From: an uncultured Lachnospiraceae bacterium
GTDB taxonomy: Bacteria > Bacillota > Clostridia > Lachnospirales > Lachnospiraceae
Length of the DNA stretch: 64,000 nucleotides
Reading direction: 5' to 3'
Assembly: GCA_947588995.1 (NCBI GenBank)
Contig: CANPZI010000007.1
Span: forward strand, 62,001-126,000
In this document: piece by piece, positions 10,335 through 20,572 of the stretch
Layout: the number at the start of each line of letters is the position of its first letter
Numbering within the stretch: the stretch's first letter is position 1
Position numbers and translations under genes: made by a program
The notes under the pieces: generated by a model
Databases searched by the model: none
What the model saw: only the letters and a program-made list of their open reading frames with translations
What the model was told of the DNA's origin: nothing

Positions 10335-12386
10335 CTACGCGTCCTCTTCCACTTTCTTCTCAAATTCCTCAACCGGCATAGGCTTCGCATAGTAAAAACC
10401 CTGTATCATGTCGCAGCCCTGTCTGGCCAGGAAATCCACCTGCTCTTTCTTCTCGATTCCTTCCGCGACCACGCACATGTTGAGATCCCTGGCCAGCCGG
10501 ATCGCCTCCCTGACCACAATCTCACCTCTCCGCGCTCCCTCCTCGTCGCCCTGGAAGAACTCGCCGTCCAGCTTCAGCACATCCAGCGGAATGTCTTTCA
10601 GCGAATTTAGCGAAGAATAGCCCGCGCCGAAATCGTCCATCGACACGCGGAAACCGTATGCTTTGAGCTGCCTGACCGTCTCCACCAGAATATCCTTGTC
10701 GTCGAAGAAAGCGCTCTCCGTCACTTCCAGTTCGATCAGCTCATGGTTCGGCCCGTAGGCGTCCACCAGCTCACAGATATGCTCCGCCAGTCCTTCCTGC
10801 GCGAAATGCGCCCGCGACACGTTGACGGACACCGGAATCATCTTCCGGCCCTGAATCATCCACTCCGCCTGCAGCCTGGCGACGCGGGAGATCATGTAAT
10901 CATCCAGCTGTGTGATGAAGCCGGTCCGCTCGAAGATCGGGATGAAGTGGCTCGGCGTGATCAGTCCCGTGGAGAGGCTCACCCAGCGCACCAGCGCCTC
11001 CGCCCCCACCATCTTGCCGCTGGCAGGGCTGTATTTGGGCTGCAGATACACCTGAAACTCCCCGTTGTGCAGCGCCGTCTCCATGTTGTCCTCCACCCAG
11101 CGTTCCCACTTCTGCCTGCCCAGCATATCCTGGTCAAAGAAAGAGATGCGCTGCTCCTCCATGCCGTTCGCTTCCAGCCTGGCAGCGTTGGCATAGGTGT
11201 AGAGTTGTTCGATGTCCGCGTCCCTGCGCCGATGATACCATTTGCCGTCCTGATCCGCGTAGGGCGGTATCATATCGATTCCCGCGTGGAAGTGAATCTT
11301 CTGATTCGGCCGAAGCCCGGTCAGCTCCGCCAGCAGCGAGCGCACCCGCTTCCTGCAGTTCTCCTGCCGCTCCTTATCATCCTCGCCCGCGCAGGTAAGC
11401 AGCAGCCCGAAATCCGCGCCCTCGTAGCGGGCAAAGGACTCGTTTTTTCCGACCCGCGCATTTAAGAAACCGCTCATCGCCTCCAAAAGCTCGTCGCCCG
11501 CCTTGACGCCGTAGCAGGCCCGATAGTTCTGGTAGCGCTCCAGATGCAGATTCACCAGCGCAAAGGCTTTCCTGTTGTTCCATATCCTGCACAGGACGCG
11601 ATGCGCATAATTCTGAAAATACAGCCAGTTCCTGCCGCCCGTCACCGTATCCAGATAGATCAGGCCGCTCATCTTGCGCTGCATGAGAGCCGTGCGGATC
11701 GTGTTGACAAAGAGCAAGACCATCGGAATCATCAGAAGCGCCATCACACCGAAGCCGAAGAGATAGACATAGACGATATCCTGCCGCTGCGCCTGCAGAC
11801 TGCACTTGACATACAGCGTATACGACTGTCCTCTGAAAGGCACCCACAGCCAGTAATCCTGACGAATCACCGTCTCATCCAGCCACTGCGCCCGCGTCTC
11901 CCCCCGCTTCATCGGGTCGAGCACGCTGCCGACAATATCCCTGACGGGTATGGCCTGGATCGTGCGCAGCCCCTCGTCGGCGGCGATAAAACTCTTACTG
12001 TCCGCCACCGCGGTAAACTCGCGTCCCACCGTAAACTGCAGCCGCATCCCGAACTCCGGCTCCGAGTCGCCCGTGAGAAGCACGATGTTCCTGTCCCTGT
12101 CCAGGACGCAGATATCCCGGTCAGCCAGGATGTAGTCGTGCATCTCCTCCGCGGCTTCCTCCACCGTGTCGCCGCCGTCCATGAGCGCGCTTAAGATCCC
12201 GCTCACCTGCTGCGCATCCTCATAATGTCCCACGACTTTCGTCCCCATGATGCACATGACAAACAGGTACAGAAAAACCGCAAAAGTCGCCACACAGGCT
12301 GCGCCGAAAAACACCAGAATAAAAATCGACGGCCATACCCGCTTTCTGTACAGCTTTCCCAGCCGCTTCTCTCCCACGCTGTTCAT
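10335..12386 (-). CDS. EAL-domain protein with degenerate GGDEF (putative c-di-GMP phosphodiesterase)
   Basis: N-terminal TM; EGADF replaces GGDEF; EAL residues present (GAEALVRW, LIELEVTESAF, VSMDDFGAGYSSLNSL, LDVLKLDGEFF, CVVAEGIE). ATG at 12386 has GAGGAG upstream. Confidence 0.9.
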   Translation of the reverse strand: MNSVGEKRLGKLYRKRVWPSIFILVFFGAACVATFAVFLYLFVMCIMGTKVVGHYEDAQQVSGILSALMDGGDTVEEAAEEMHDYILADRDICVLDRDRNIVLLTGDSEPEFGMRLQFTVGREFTAVADSKSFIAADEGLRTIQAIPVRDIVGSVLDPMKRGETRAQWLDETVIRQDYWLWVPFRGQSYTLYVKCSLQAQRQDIVYVYLFGFGVMALLMIPMVLLFVNTIRTALMQRKMSGLIYLDTVTGGRNWLYFQNYAHRVLCRIWNNRKAFALVNLHLERYQNYRACYGVKAGDELLEAMSGFLNARVGKNESFARYEGADFGLLLTCAGEDDKERQENCRKRVRSLLAELTGLRPNQKIHFHAGIDMIPPYADQDGKWYHRRRDADIEQLYTYANAARLEANGMEEQRISFFDQDMLGRQKWERWVEDNMETALHNGEFQVYLQPKYSPASGKMVGAEALVRWVSLSTGLITPSHFIPIFERTGFITQLDDYMISRVARLQAEWMIQGRKMIPVSVNVSRAHFAQEGLAEHICELVDAYGPNHELIELEVTESAFFDDKDILVETVRQLKAYGFRVSMDDFGAGYSSLNSLKDIPLDVLKLDGEFFQGDEEGARRGEIVVREAIRLARDLNMCVVAEGIEKKEQVDFLARQGCDMIQGFYYAKPMPVEEFEKKVEEDA

Positions 12387-12589
12387 GGAATGTCTCCTCA
12401 CTTTCCTCATATTCTCCCGCGATGCAAAGACGGACACCGCGGGAGAACACTCTCCCACAATGCCCGTATATTATAACACACTATTCTGTAAATGTCTCGA
12501 AATTCTTGCGATAGGAAATGGACGAATCCGAAAGGAGTTATCGCCTTCCATACTTCGAGCCGCTGCTTCCCCGCCTTCGGCCGTCCCAC

Positions 12590-13602
12590 TCAGCAGAGCG
12601 CCATATAAACTTTACAGATCTGCCCTGCATCGTAACTGCCGACCTGCCTCTGTGCCTCAATAACCCTCTCGATCACCGTAAATTCCTCCTCCAGTTCCTC
12701 GGCGATCACCGCCGCAGGCTTACACTTCTGTAATTTCCGGCAGACAAGCTGAATCAGCTGTTCTGCTCTACCCTCCTGCCTGCCTTCTTCCTTCCCTTCC
12801 AGCCGATAATCCTCAAACGCCTTACACATATTGTATCTCCTCCTTTCCACTCCGTTTTCTCTTTCCGTCCCGCAATATTTCTCCGGTATCTTTATATCTG
12901 CCACCACTTCCAGCAGTTCTTTCGTCTCCCGGTCAATGAGGCTGTATGCCTCCCGGTTTTCCTCCATTACCCTGCTCAGTTCTTCCTTGTCCTTGCCATA
13001 GCGTACCACCTCGAACAGCTGCCTGAGTCCTGTCCGATACTCATCAAACGTATCATGCGCATGGCAGTCATACAAATTCAGCGTGTAGTTCGTAACATAC
13101 TGTTTCAGCCTCTCATCGATCTCCAGCAAATCGTGCAGGCATTTCGCTCCGTCCCAGCCGTGTTCCGTCCCGCAGTACACCACCAGCGTGATAATCGGAA
13201 TGAACTTTTCGTCCCGCTCCATACCGGAAAAAAAGCATCCGTCCCGGGCGCCAAGTCCCCCACCCTCTCATGCACGGCTTTCCTGCGCCGCCACTGCTTG
13301 TGGTATCCAATGCTCTCCGAGAGCATGTTTCTTAATACCATACGATAGTCCGCATAACTCTGGTTCTGCAGGGATATGATATGAAGCAGGCCGCCCCGCC
13401 ACATCCGCGTCTTGTCCGAGATCGTCTTATAGTTCTCTCGTCTGCCGGCCTCCCTGCCCAAATACACGCTCTGCATATCCGCAGGCTCCAACTCGTCCGC
13501 TTTCACCACCTGTACACCATGGAACAGCGCACCGTTGATCTGATCCGCAAATCTCTCGTTGTCGTCCAGATAATCATACTGGTATTCATCTTTCCTGCTC
13601 AT
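12590..13602 (-). pseudogene. Rpn family recombination-promoting nuclease/PD-(D/E)XK putative transposase, split by a -1 frameshift
   Basis: ORFs 13105..13602 and 12590..13222 are the N- and C-terminal parts of one Rpn-like protein; the join falls on a homopolymer A7 (13228..13234). Confidence 0.8.
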
Positions 13603-13870
13603 CTTATTCCTCCCTTATCCGTATTCTTTCCATATAAGGGATTCCTGTCGGGACAGACGTGCGAGAAGATGTGCTGTCAGAACTGAAGACCTCCCAGATA
13701 TGTGTACTTATACTATCATATCCGGGAGGAAATTACAATAGGTTTTCGGAAATTATATAAACGGTTTTTCGCATTTCTTCTCTGCTTACATACCTCTCAA
13801 TAAGCGTTCCTCATTGACGGATCATGAATCTTTTATCCATGAAAACGGTATCCCCTGCTGTCCCGCCCTG

Positions 13871-15358
13871 TCACTCATACAGCCCGTGGATCACTGTGCG
13901 CGGCCTGGCAAGACAGTGATAGAATATGCCCGTCGTCTCACCCGAAAAATTGCCTCCCGTCAAGAGTCTGCTCTCTATGTCAGCCTCCGAGGTTCGGACC
14001 GACTGCCCGTATGTGGCTCTCCAGAAAGTCTCTTTCACGCTCCGGTGCATCTCATTAAATGGCGTGATCGCACCGATCAGCAGCACTGCGCAGTATGCCG
14101 CAAAAAGATACTTTCTGCCCTCGGCGCGCAGCCTCTCCCATGTCTCCATGCACAGAAGCATCAGAATCATAAGCGCCGGCACGGAAGCCCGCATACAGAA
14201 ATCGTGCCCTTTTCCCACCTTGATCAGGGGACAGAGCAGCAAAATGCAGACAAGCAGCCGCACCAGCGGATCTTTCCTGCGGTATCTGCACACAAAATAC
14301 AGATAAACACCAAACTCGAGAAAATAAAACAGCAGATATCGCAGAAGCTCGGCGCCCGGCTCCGATACCGTCGTTCCCTGTGCCACGACCGCCCCTGCGG
14401 CATTGTCCCGAGTGATCATCCTGCCGGACACGTTGCCGATCAGATAGAGAAAAGACACGCCGCCAACCACGATGATTCCTACAGCGTTCTGAAACGTAAA
14501 CGCCTCTCTCCACCGCTTTCTGTCCTCTGCGACACGCCGCGTATACAGATAGACCGCGATCGGGATCATCCCCACGAAAGGAATCGTCGAGGGCAGCATC
14601 ATGAGCGACAGTATGAACGGCGTGCTTCTGCTGTTCTTCTGCACCATGATCAGCATGACGGCCACCCAGGCGGGAACGGACTGGTTAAACACCCAGAACA
14701 GCTGTGAAGTCATGGAAGTATACTGAAAAGTCCAGGCCCACCACTCCAGATGATAGGATTGGACAAGATCGGCACCTTTCTGCGCCAGCAGCCAGGTGCC
14801 GGCATAATCCAGCCCGCTGAACAGGATCAGGAACGCCAGCGGCAGCATACTGACTTTTCGTTGATAGACGCAGATCAGGTAATATACAATGAAAATACCG
14901 AACACCGCCCAGACATACTGTGCCGCGTATCCCGCCGCCAGCCCGAACAACTTCCCGACACAGGCCGCCGGAAGCCAGAAGCCTATATAATAGATCAGCC
15001 CTCTGTCCCCGCCCCGGGACAGCACCGGCCAATCGTATTCCACCAGAGCGCGGAAAATCGCATTTCTGATCTCATGATCGCTGTTCTGAAAACAGTAGCC
15101 GCCTATGCCGGACAGGTACACCCACACCGCAATGACGCTGAGAGCCTGTATCAATCGTCTGCCGTCCTCTTTTCTCAGGGCGATGAAACACTCCTCCGCC
15201 GGCTCTCCGATGCTCTTGACGCACGCGAGCGATATCAGCACGCCGCAGGGCAGCGCCCAGTACCATCTCAGCCAGCCCACACAAAAGATGAGTACCGGCA
15301 GAACCAGATACATATAGATAACCGCACGTGACAACAGTTCCAGTCTACTCTGTCTCAT
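13871..15358 (-). CDS. Polytopic membrane protein, glycosyltransferase-like
   Basis: Multiple TM segments; ATG at 15358 (MRQSRLELLSRAVIY) overlaps the end of the SH3 gene, so the longer ORF start at 15460 is unlikely. Confidence 0.7.
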   Translation of the reverse strand: MRQSRLELLSRAVIYMYLVLPVLIFCVGWLRWYWALPCGVLISLACVKSIGEPAEECFIALRKEDGRRLIQALSVIAVWVYLSGIGGYCFQNSDHEIRNAIFRALVEYDWPVLSRGGDRGLIYYIGFWLPAACVGKLFGLAAGYAAQYVWAVFGIFIVYYLICVYQRKVSMLPLAFLILFSGLDYAGTWLLAQKGADLVQSYHLEWWAWTFQYTSMTSQLFWVFNQSVPAWVAVMLIMVQKNSRSTPFILSLMMLPSTIPFVGMIPIAVYLYTRRVAEDRKRWREAFTFQNAVGIIVVGGVSFLYLIGNVSGRMITRDNAAGAVVAQGTTVSEPGAELLRYLLFYFLEFGVYLYFVCRYRRKDPLVRLLVCILLLCPLIKVGKGHDFCMRASVPALMILMLLCMETWERLRAEGRKYLFAAYCAVLLIGAITPFNEMHRSVKETFWRATYGQSVRTSEADIESRLLTGGNFSGETTGIFYHCLARPRTVIHGLYE

Positions 15359-15872
15359 CTTTCCTGCCCGAACGGCTCTCAGCTTTCCGTTCTTCCCCTT
15401 TCGCACTTCTGAGCGCCGTGACCGCGCTGACGCCGAAGATCGCTGCCAGCAGCACGGCAATCACGATCTCCCATATTGCCGAGTTTCTTCTCTCCCTCTC
15501 GGCCAGATCAATCTCCTCCAGAAAGCGCTGCTCCGCCTCCGCGACATCGTTCATCTCCCGCGTCAGTTCCTCCGCTTCGCCGCCGGCATACAGCCCCAAA
15601 GCCTTATTCGGGACATATCCCTCTGTCTCCTGATAGACGACTCTGCTCCACGCGCCGTCAGTCTCCTCCACGATGACGGCCGTTCCGGCCTCCAGAGTCC
15701 CCACCAGCGCAGCATTTTCATCCGCCTCTTCCCTCACCTCGGCCGTTTCCACCATCACCTGCAGCGTGCCGACCACAGAATCGCCCGCTGCGCATACACA
15801 CAGCCCCGCCGACGCAAACAGGCACAGAAACAGCACGACAAGCGCCAGACTTCTGCATTTTTTCTCTTTCAT
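15345..15872 (-). CDS. SH3-domain protein with signal peptide and C-terminal TM segment
   Basis: Signal peptide, bacterial SH3-like VETAEVREEADENAALVGTLEAGTAVIVEETDGAWSRVVYQETEGYVPNKAL, then a TM helix. Confidence 0.85.
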   Translation of the reverse strand: MKEKKCRSLALVVLFLCLFASAGLCVCAAGDSVVGTLQVMVETAEVREEADENAALVGTLEAGTAVIVEETDGAWSRVVYQETEGYVPNKALGLYAGGEAEELTREMNDVAEAEQRFLEEIDLAERERRNSAIWEIVIAVLLAAIFGVSAVTALRSAKGEERKAESRSGRKDETE

Positions 15873-15888
15873 ATCTTCTTCCTGCCTC

Positions 15889-17685
15889 TCAGTTATTGTA
15901 TAAAATTGTAAAATGTCCGTATGTATCCTTGTAGGAATAGAACTTCACCCATTTCTCCGCATATCCGTCGTCAAAGGCAAAGACCAGGACATCTCTCTCC
16001 GATACCGCACCACCGCAGTGCTCCGGTTCCTCCGGGCATTCCATCACACGAATATCCACATCCCTCGCCATAAACTGCAGGATGTCGGCAAACTCCAGCC
16101 CACCGTGATCCATATAGACTGCCTGCCCGCCGTTCTCACACAGTTCTGTAACCTTGTCCGCCACGCGCGTGTCCCGAAACGCCGCTTTCTTGAAAGACGT
16201 CAGATACAGGCTGTCGGCGCGGACTGCCAGCGCCAGCTCCACAGCGGCAAACAGAGCGAGCAGGCGTCTTCTGCCTGCACAGCTCCTGCACAGCAGCACC
16301 AGCGTACACACTCCCAGAGTGAGCAGTTCGCACAGAAGCCAGACGCCGGCATAGAAGCGTTCCACCGTATAATCCTGCTCCCGGTACAGATAGCTGATGC
16401 CAACCATAAAATAGCCCATGAATCGCTCCGTGCCCGTGTGGGCGATCTGACGCGCGACCAGCGCAAGCCCCGCCGCGTGCACCGCCGCCAGGACGGCTGT
16501 CACAGCCAGCGCCCTGCGCGCCCTCACCCTCCACAGAACCGCCAGCCCCACGACCATCACAAAAGGCACGATCATCTCACTGAATCTGCCATAGGTATAG
16601 TCGTCCACTTCCCCACAGCCGGTCAGATGGACCGAGGCGACCGCCACCTGGGCCGCCACAGTCAGCAGGAGATAACAGGCCATCTCTCCGCGCACGATCC
16701 GGGCCGTCTCCTCCGGCACCGCCGCCGTGCGCCGCCGCACCGCCCTGAATTCGCGTAAGAACCCGGCCGCACTGCGCAGCAGCCCATAGATCCCCCAGTA
16801 AAAAAGCCCAAAGGTGGCGAGCCCCAGATACAAAATCCCGCCGAACGCCGTGACCGCCAGATCACGCAGTCCTTCCGCCGTAAGTATCACGCGAAGTTTC
16901 GTAAACTGTCCGCTGTAGTCGTTGTCCGCAGCCAGCACGGGATCGATGCCTCTGTATACCGTCGCGAAAGCACGGTCCTTAAGCAGCTGGGACAGGGCAA
17001 ACAGCAAGAGGGCCGTCCCGACAGCCACCGCAAGATGCCATCTTCTCTCCCCGCGAAACAGAATGTGGACACTCAACAACAGCAGAGCCGACAGCAGAAT
17101 CCCCACGGTGCGCATATGAACCGTATAAGAATACAGAAGCGTCAGCATCAGCAGGAACAATGTCCGCAGTCTGCCGCTCTCCAGATAACGGGACATGAGG
17201 CTGCCCGCCGCGATATACAGGAACACCAGCAGCGACTCCGTCATCGTCATCTGCGCGTAAAACAGGTTCCACGGGACGAGAATCGCGAATGCGGCGAACA
17301 GCGGCACCGGCATGTTCCGATCTGGCAGGAGTCTCCGCACCGTGGAGACGAGCAGCGCATAGGATGCAAGCAGCAGCAGACAATTCAGGCTCACGGCAAC
17401 CCGATAGGCTGTCACCGCATCCCCGCACAGCATGAATACGGGTGTCAGAATCAGGCTGTACCCGTATGAGAAATAGGCTCCCAGCGAGGTGATATCCGAC
17501 CAATCATAGCCGGCGGCCCAAGCCGCATACGACCAGTACGCGAACTCATCCGGAAATATCAGGAATCCGTAGATGTCCCCTAATTGGAAAATGAGAAAGC
17601 CAAAAAGCAGCGCCGAGACGAGAATCGCCCCTCTGCCTGCCGGGGTTATGCTCCCCATGTCCATCCTCTTTTGCCTCTCTCCCAT
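15889..17685 (-). CDS. GT-C/PMT-like membrane glycosyltransferase-type protein
   Basis: Polytopic, with FLIFPDEFAYWSYAAWAAGYDW acidic loop; start chosen at MGERQ. Confidence 0.65.
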   Translation of the reverse strand: MGERQKRMDMGSITPAGRGAILVSALLFGFLIFQLGDIYGFLIFPDEFAYWSYAAWAAGYDWSDITSLGAYFSYGYSLILTPVFMLCGDAVTAYRVAVSLNCLLLLASYALLVSTVRRLLPDRNMPVPLFAAFAILVPWNLFYAQMTMTESLLVFLYIAAGSLMSRYLESGRLRTLFLLMLTLLYSYTVHMRTVGILLSALLLLSVHILFRGERRWHLAVAVGTALLLFALSQLLKDRAFATVYRGIDPVLAADNDYSGQFTKLRVILTAEGLRDLAVTAFGGILYLGLATFGLFYWGIYGLLRSAAGFLREFRAVRRRTAAVPEETARIVRGEMACYLLLTVAAQVAVASVHLTGCGEVDDYTYGRFSEMIVPFVMVVGLAVLWRVRARRALAVTAVLAAVHAAGLALVARQIAHTGTERFMGYFMVGISYLYREQDYTVERFYAGVWLLCELLTLGVCTLVLLCRSCAGRRRLLALFAAVELALAVRADSLYLTSFKKAAFRDTRVADKVTELCENGGQAVYMDHGGLEFADILQFMARDVDIRVMECPEEPEHCGGAVSERDVLVFAFDDGYAEKWVKFYSYKDTYGHFTILYNN

Positions 17686-17777
17686 GTGTCCCGCCTTTCG
17701 CCGTCCCCACACCAATACGAGGGGGCAGTATGCCCCCTCCGTCTGTTAAATCCAATCTTTCTCCGGTCGCAAGACCT

Positions 17778-18575
17778 TTACTTCGCCACGATACCGTAGG
17801 TGCCAAGACCCGCTTTTACGGCGAAAGTAACCGTCGCCGGATTGCTGTCCTGATCGCTCAGAATCGTGATAACGCCGCCCGGCTGTACACATACGACAGA
17901 GTATGTCCTGGCGGTGTCCGCATTTTTCGGGAGTCCAACCACCATGCCGGCACTGCCGTTGGTCAGGGAGATGATCTTGCCTTTCTCCTTCGCGCCGAGC
18001 GTGACATTGATTGCCGACACAACCTGTCCGCCCAGGGACTCCGCCGCCGCGTTGACACAGTTCATCGCCAGGTTGCTCTTCTTGGCGTTGGTGTCAAAGA
18101 CGATGACATACGGTGTCTGGCTGCCGCTTAAGCCCAAACTTGCTTTCACCTCCGCGAGAGGCGTCGTAACCGCTACGCCCCGAAGCGTGTCAACTTTGAT
18201 CGCACCGGCTACGGTACTCTTAACCGCCGTCCCTGCTACGGAGACATTGCCGCCCGCGGACACGAAATTCGCTGCCGGCACTTCGGGAACGCTCTCGCTC
18301 GTGCCTGCCGTCTCGGCCGGCTGCTCCGCCGCCACACTCACCTCAGCCCTGATCTCCTCGGAGTCGTCGGAGTCGTCGGAGTCGACAGAGTTGTCGGAAA
18401 CGGAAGACGTCTCCACGACAGGATCCTTGCCGGAAGATTCCTCGCTGACAGTCGGCCCCGGCTCAGTTCCGCCGGAACTGCCGGAACTCTCAGCGGCAAC
18501 CGTCAGCGTGGAACCGATCAGCATTGTCACGACCAGCATCGCCGTCAGCAGTTTCTTGATACTTTTGCTTTTCAT
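17778..18575 (-). CDS. Secreted Ser/Glu-rich protein of unknown function
   Basis: Signal peptide MKSKSIKKLLTAMLVVTMLIGSTLTVAAES after AGGAGGAGAG; low-complexity DSDDSDDSEE segment; globular C-terminal domain. Confidence 0.75.
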   Translation of the reverse strand: MKSKSIKKLLTAMLVVTMLIGSTLTVAAESSGSSGGTEPGPTVSEESSGKDPVVETSSVSDNSVDSDDSDDSEEIRAEVSVAAEQPAETAGTSESVPEVPAANFVSAGGNVSVAGTAVKSTVAGAIKVDTLRGVAVTTPLAEVKASLGLSGSQTPYVIVFDTNAKKSNLAMNCVNAAAESLGGQVVSAINVTLGAKEKGKIISLTNGSAGMVVGLPKNADTARTYSVVCVQPGGVITILSDQDSNPATVTFAVKAGLGTYGIVAK

Positions 18576-18640
18576 ACTCTTTCTCTCCTCCTTGTGGAAT
18601 TTTTTCATCCATCATTATACTCTCCGCTTCTCCGAATTGC

Positions 18641-18680
18641 AACTATTAGTTATTATTTTCAATAACTATTAGTTAGTTAT
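18641..18680. promoter_or_regulatory. Two direct copies of a near-palindrome AACTATTAGTTA, candidate operator
   Basis: AACTATTAGTTA at 18641 and 18664, 23 bp apart, between a secreted-protein gene (-) and an XRE regulator (+). Confidence 0.55.
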
Positions 18681-18734
18681 CTTCTCATGCTGATACGGGT
18701 AGAATAAAGGCATAACCAAACGATAGGAGCGCTT

Positions 18735-19064
18735 ATGGACAGAAAAGTATTGGGAAAACGCATCCGCGAAGAACGCCTGCGCGTCGGCCTCACGCAGGAA
18801 CAGGTTGCGGAACGTATCGATGTCTCGACCACCTACATCGGTTTTGTCGAACGCGGCGAGCGTTCCGTCACGCTGGAAAAGCTTGCCTGTCTGGCAGAAT
18901 GTTTTCATGTGCCGATCGATTCCCTGATCAGCGAATCCACCGCTTCTGTTTCCGACGAAGCGCAGTTTGAAAAGCTGCGTATGCTCTGGAATATGGCTGC
19001 CGCCGAGGATCGTTCCCTTATCCTGTCCATCGCCGACGTGATCGCGAGACGTCAGACTCCGTAA
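18735..19064 (+). CDS. XRE-family helix-turn-helix regulator
   Basis: LGKRIREERLRVGLTQEQVAERIDVSTTYIGFVERGERSVTLEKLACLAECFHVPIDSLI. Confidence 0.92.
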   Translation: MDRKVLGKRIREERLRVGLTQEQVAERIDVSTTYIGFVERGERSVTLEKLACLAECFHVPIDSLISESTASVSDEAQFEKLRMLWNMAAAEDRSLILSIADVIARRQTP

Positions 19065-19070
19065 CCCAAA

Positions 19071-19137
19071 CTTTCTCTCCGGCTCCCTCCAGATCTTCCA
19101 TAAAGAGCGCGTCAAACTTCCCGTAAGTCAGATGCAG
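19071..19137 (-). pseudogene. Decayed fragment of comEC
   Basis: 67 bp, 61 matching by eye, to 20960..21026 in comEC; decodes LHLTYGKFDALFMEDLEGAGEK versus comEC LHLTYGEFDALFTGDLEGAGEK. Confidence 0.8.
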
Positions 19138-19196
19138 GCCTGTCTGAACGTTCTTTTTTCATATATAATGGCAAAATAATTTGATTCCCAATTCAT

Positions 19197-20555
19197 CTAT
19201 AATGAAATCCCCTGCCTCTTGCACAGAAAAGGTGTCAGATAAACCGGCAGATACCTGAGCCCGTCAGCTCTGTCAATATCCTTCTGAGAAAGGATGACGC
19301 ACTCGCCGGCATGACTCGAGTATTTCTTCCTGAATTCCATCAGAGATTCATGTCTGCCTGTCCCTGCGGACTTGACTTCCAGCGCTGTAATCTTCGTCCC
19401 CCGGGCCAGAAGAAAATCTATCTCATAGCAATGTGTACTGCCCGCCTTTTCCCAAGTATGATAATACAGTTCCCTTCCCGACGACGCTATGAGCTGGGCG
19501 ACGAGATTTTCATACAAATATCCCAGATTGGCCGGCAGCTTATCCGAGAGGAGTTTGACATAAATCTCATTTTCAGCCGCCGGTCTGTCGATAAACATCA
19601 GCGTGATAAACAATCCCGTGTCCGCAACATACAGTTTGTAGCTGTCCGCATCTTTCGTGAGCGGCAGGCTGACTCTCGGGTCCGTGACATTGTAGGATGG
19701 CAATACCGTTCCGGAATCGATCAGATCATAGACAAGCGCCTCATCCTTTGACGTTTTCCTGTGTCCGACCGCCTGGGTCAGCCGGTAACGCCTGCTCCCT
19801 CTGGAAAGCTGCGCCGGTATGGAATGATAGATCGCCGCCAGCCGGCCCGACGGGTCCAGTCGCTTGAAGTCATCCTCATAGAGCCTGATGATCTGTCGCT
19901 TAATCTGGTCTATCATCGCAAAGTTTTCACCGTTCACATAGGCCTCGACCGCCTGCGGCATACCGCCTACCGCCATATACAGTCTAAGATCGCGCATGAG
20001 TTTTCGGTTCGTCTGCTGGCCGATGCTCCTGTTCTTTTCATATATCCCGCCAAGCACCTCATAGCTGTTTCCCGCCGCCTGACAGAATTCCTCATAATCC
20101 ATCGGATATACGTGAATCTTCATTTCCTCGGATGGAATCAGAATATTCCTGACATTCTTTTTAATCGAGATCAGCGATCCCGTCTCCAGATAATGATATC
20201 TCCCGTCTTTCACCAGATGCTTGATCGCCTGCCTGGCCTTTGGAAACAGCTGCACTTCGTCAAAGATCACCAGTGATTCATGCTCATACAGATTGACGCC
20301 GCGCACCGCCTGCAGCCTTAAGAAAAACATATCAGGGTCATGAATATCGTCAAAGCAGGCGAGTTCTTCGTTCGACGCCCGGGAAAAATCCACCAGAATA
20401 TAAGATCTGTACTCATTCGCGGCGAACCGCTCTGCAATCGTGGATTTTCCAACCCGCCTTGCACCCTCCAGCAGTACGGCGTATCTGTCGGCGTATTTTG
20501 TCTTCCACTGTAGCAGTTCGTCATATACCTTTCTCCAAAAAAACATGCCGTCCAC
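19197..20555 (-). CDS. AAA ATPase with DUF4143-type C-terminus
   Basis: Walker A VLLEGARRVGKSTIAERFA, Walker B LVIFDEVQLFPKARQAIKHLVKDGRYHYLETGS, C-terminal FLLARGTKITALEVKSAG. Confidence 0.9.
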   Translation of the reverse strand: MDGMFFWRKVYDELLQWKTKYADRYAVLLEGARRVGKSTIAERFAANEYRSYILVDFSRASNEELACFDDIHDPDMFFLRLQAVRGVNLYEHESLVIFDEVQLFPKARQAIKHLVKDGRYHYLETGSLISIKKNVRNILIPSEEMKIHVYPMDYEEFCQAAGNSYEVLGGIYEKNRSIGQQTNRKLMRDLRLYMAVGGMPQAVEAYVNGENFAMIDQIKRQIIRLYEDDFKRLDPSGRLAAIYHSIPAQLSRGSRRYRLTQAVGHRKTSKDEALVYDLIDSGTVLPSYNVTDPRVSLPLTKDADSYKLYVADTGLFITLMFIDRPAAENEIYVKLLSDKLPANLGYLYENLVAQLIASSGRELYYHTWEKAGSTHCYEIDFLLARGTKITALEVKSAGTGRHESLMEFRKKYSSHAGECVILSQKDIDRADGLRYLPVYLTPFLCKRQGISL

Positions 20556-20572
20556 CCTCCTTCAAATGCAGT

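Noticed and set aside
12590-13602. Complete insertion sequence
   Set aside because: Only an Rpn-type ORF was found; no terminal inverted repeats or target duplication recognised, so it is listed as a split gene.
18669-19115. 148-aa minus ORF antisense to the XRE regulator
   Set aside because: Antisense to a clear HTH gene; its N-terminal part is the out-of-frame comEC remnant.
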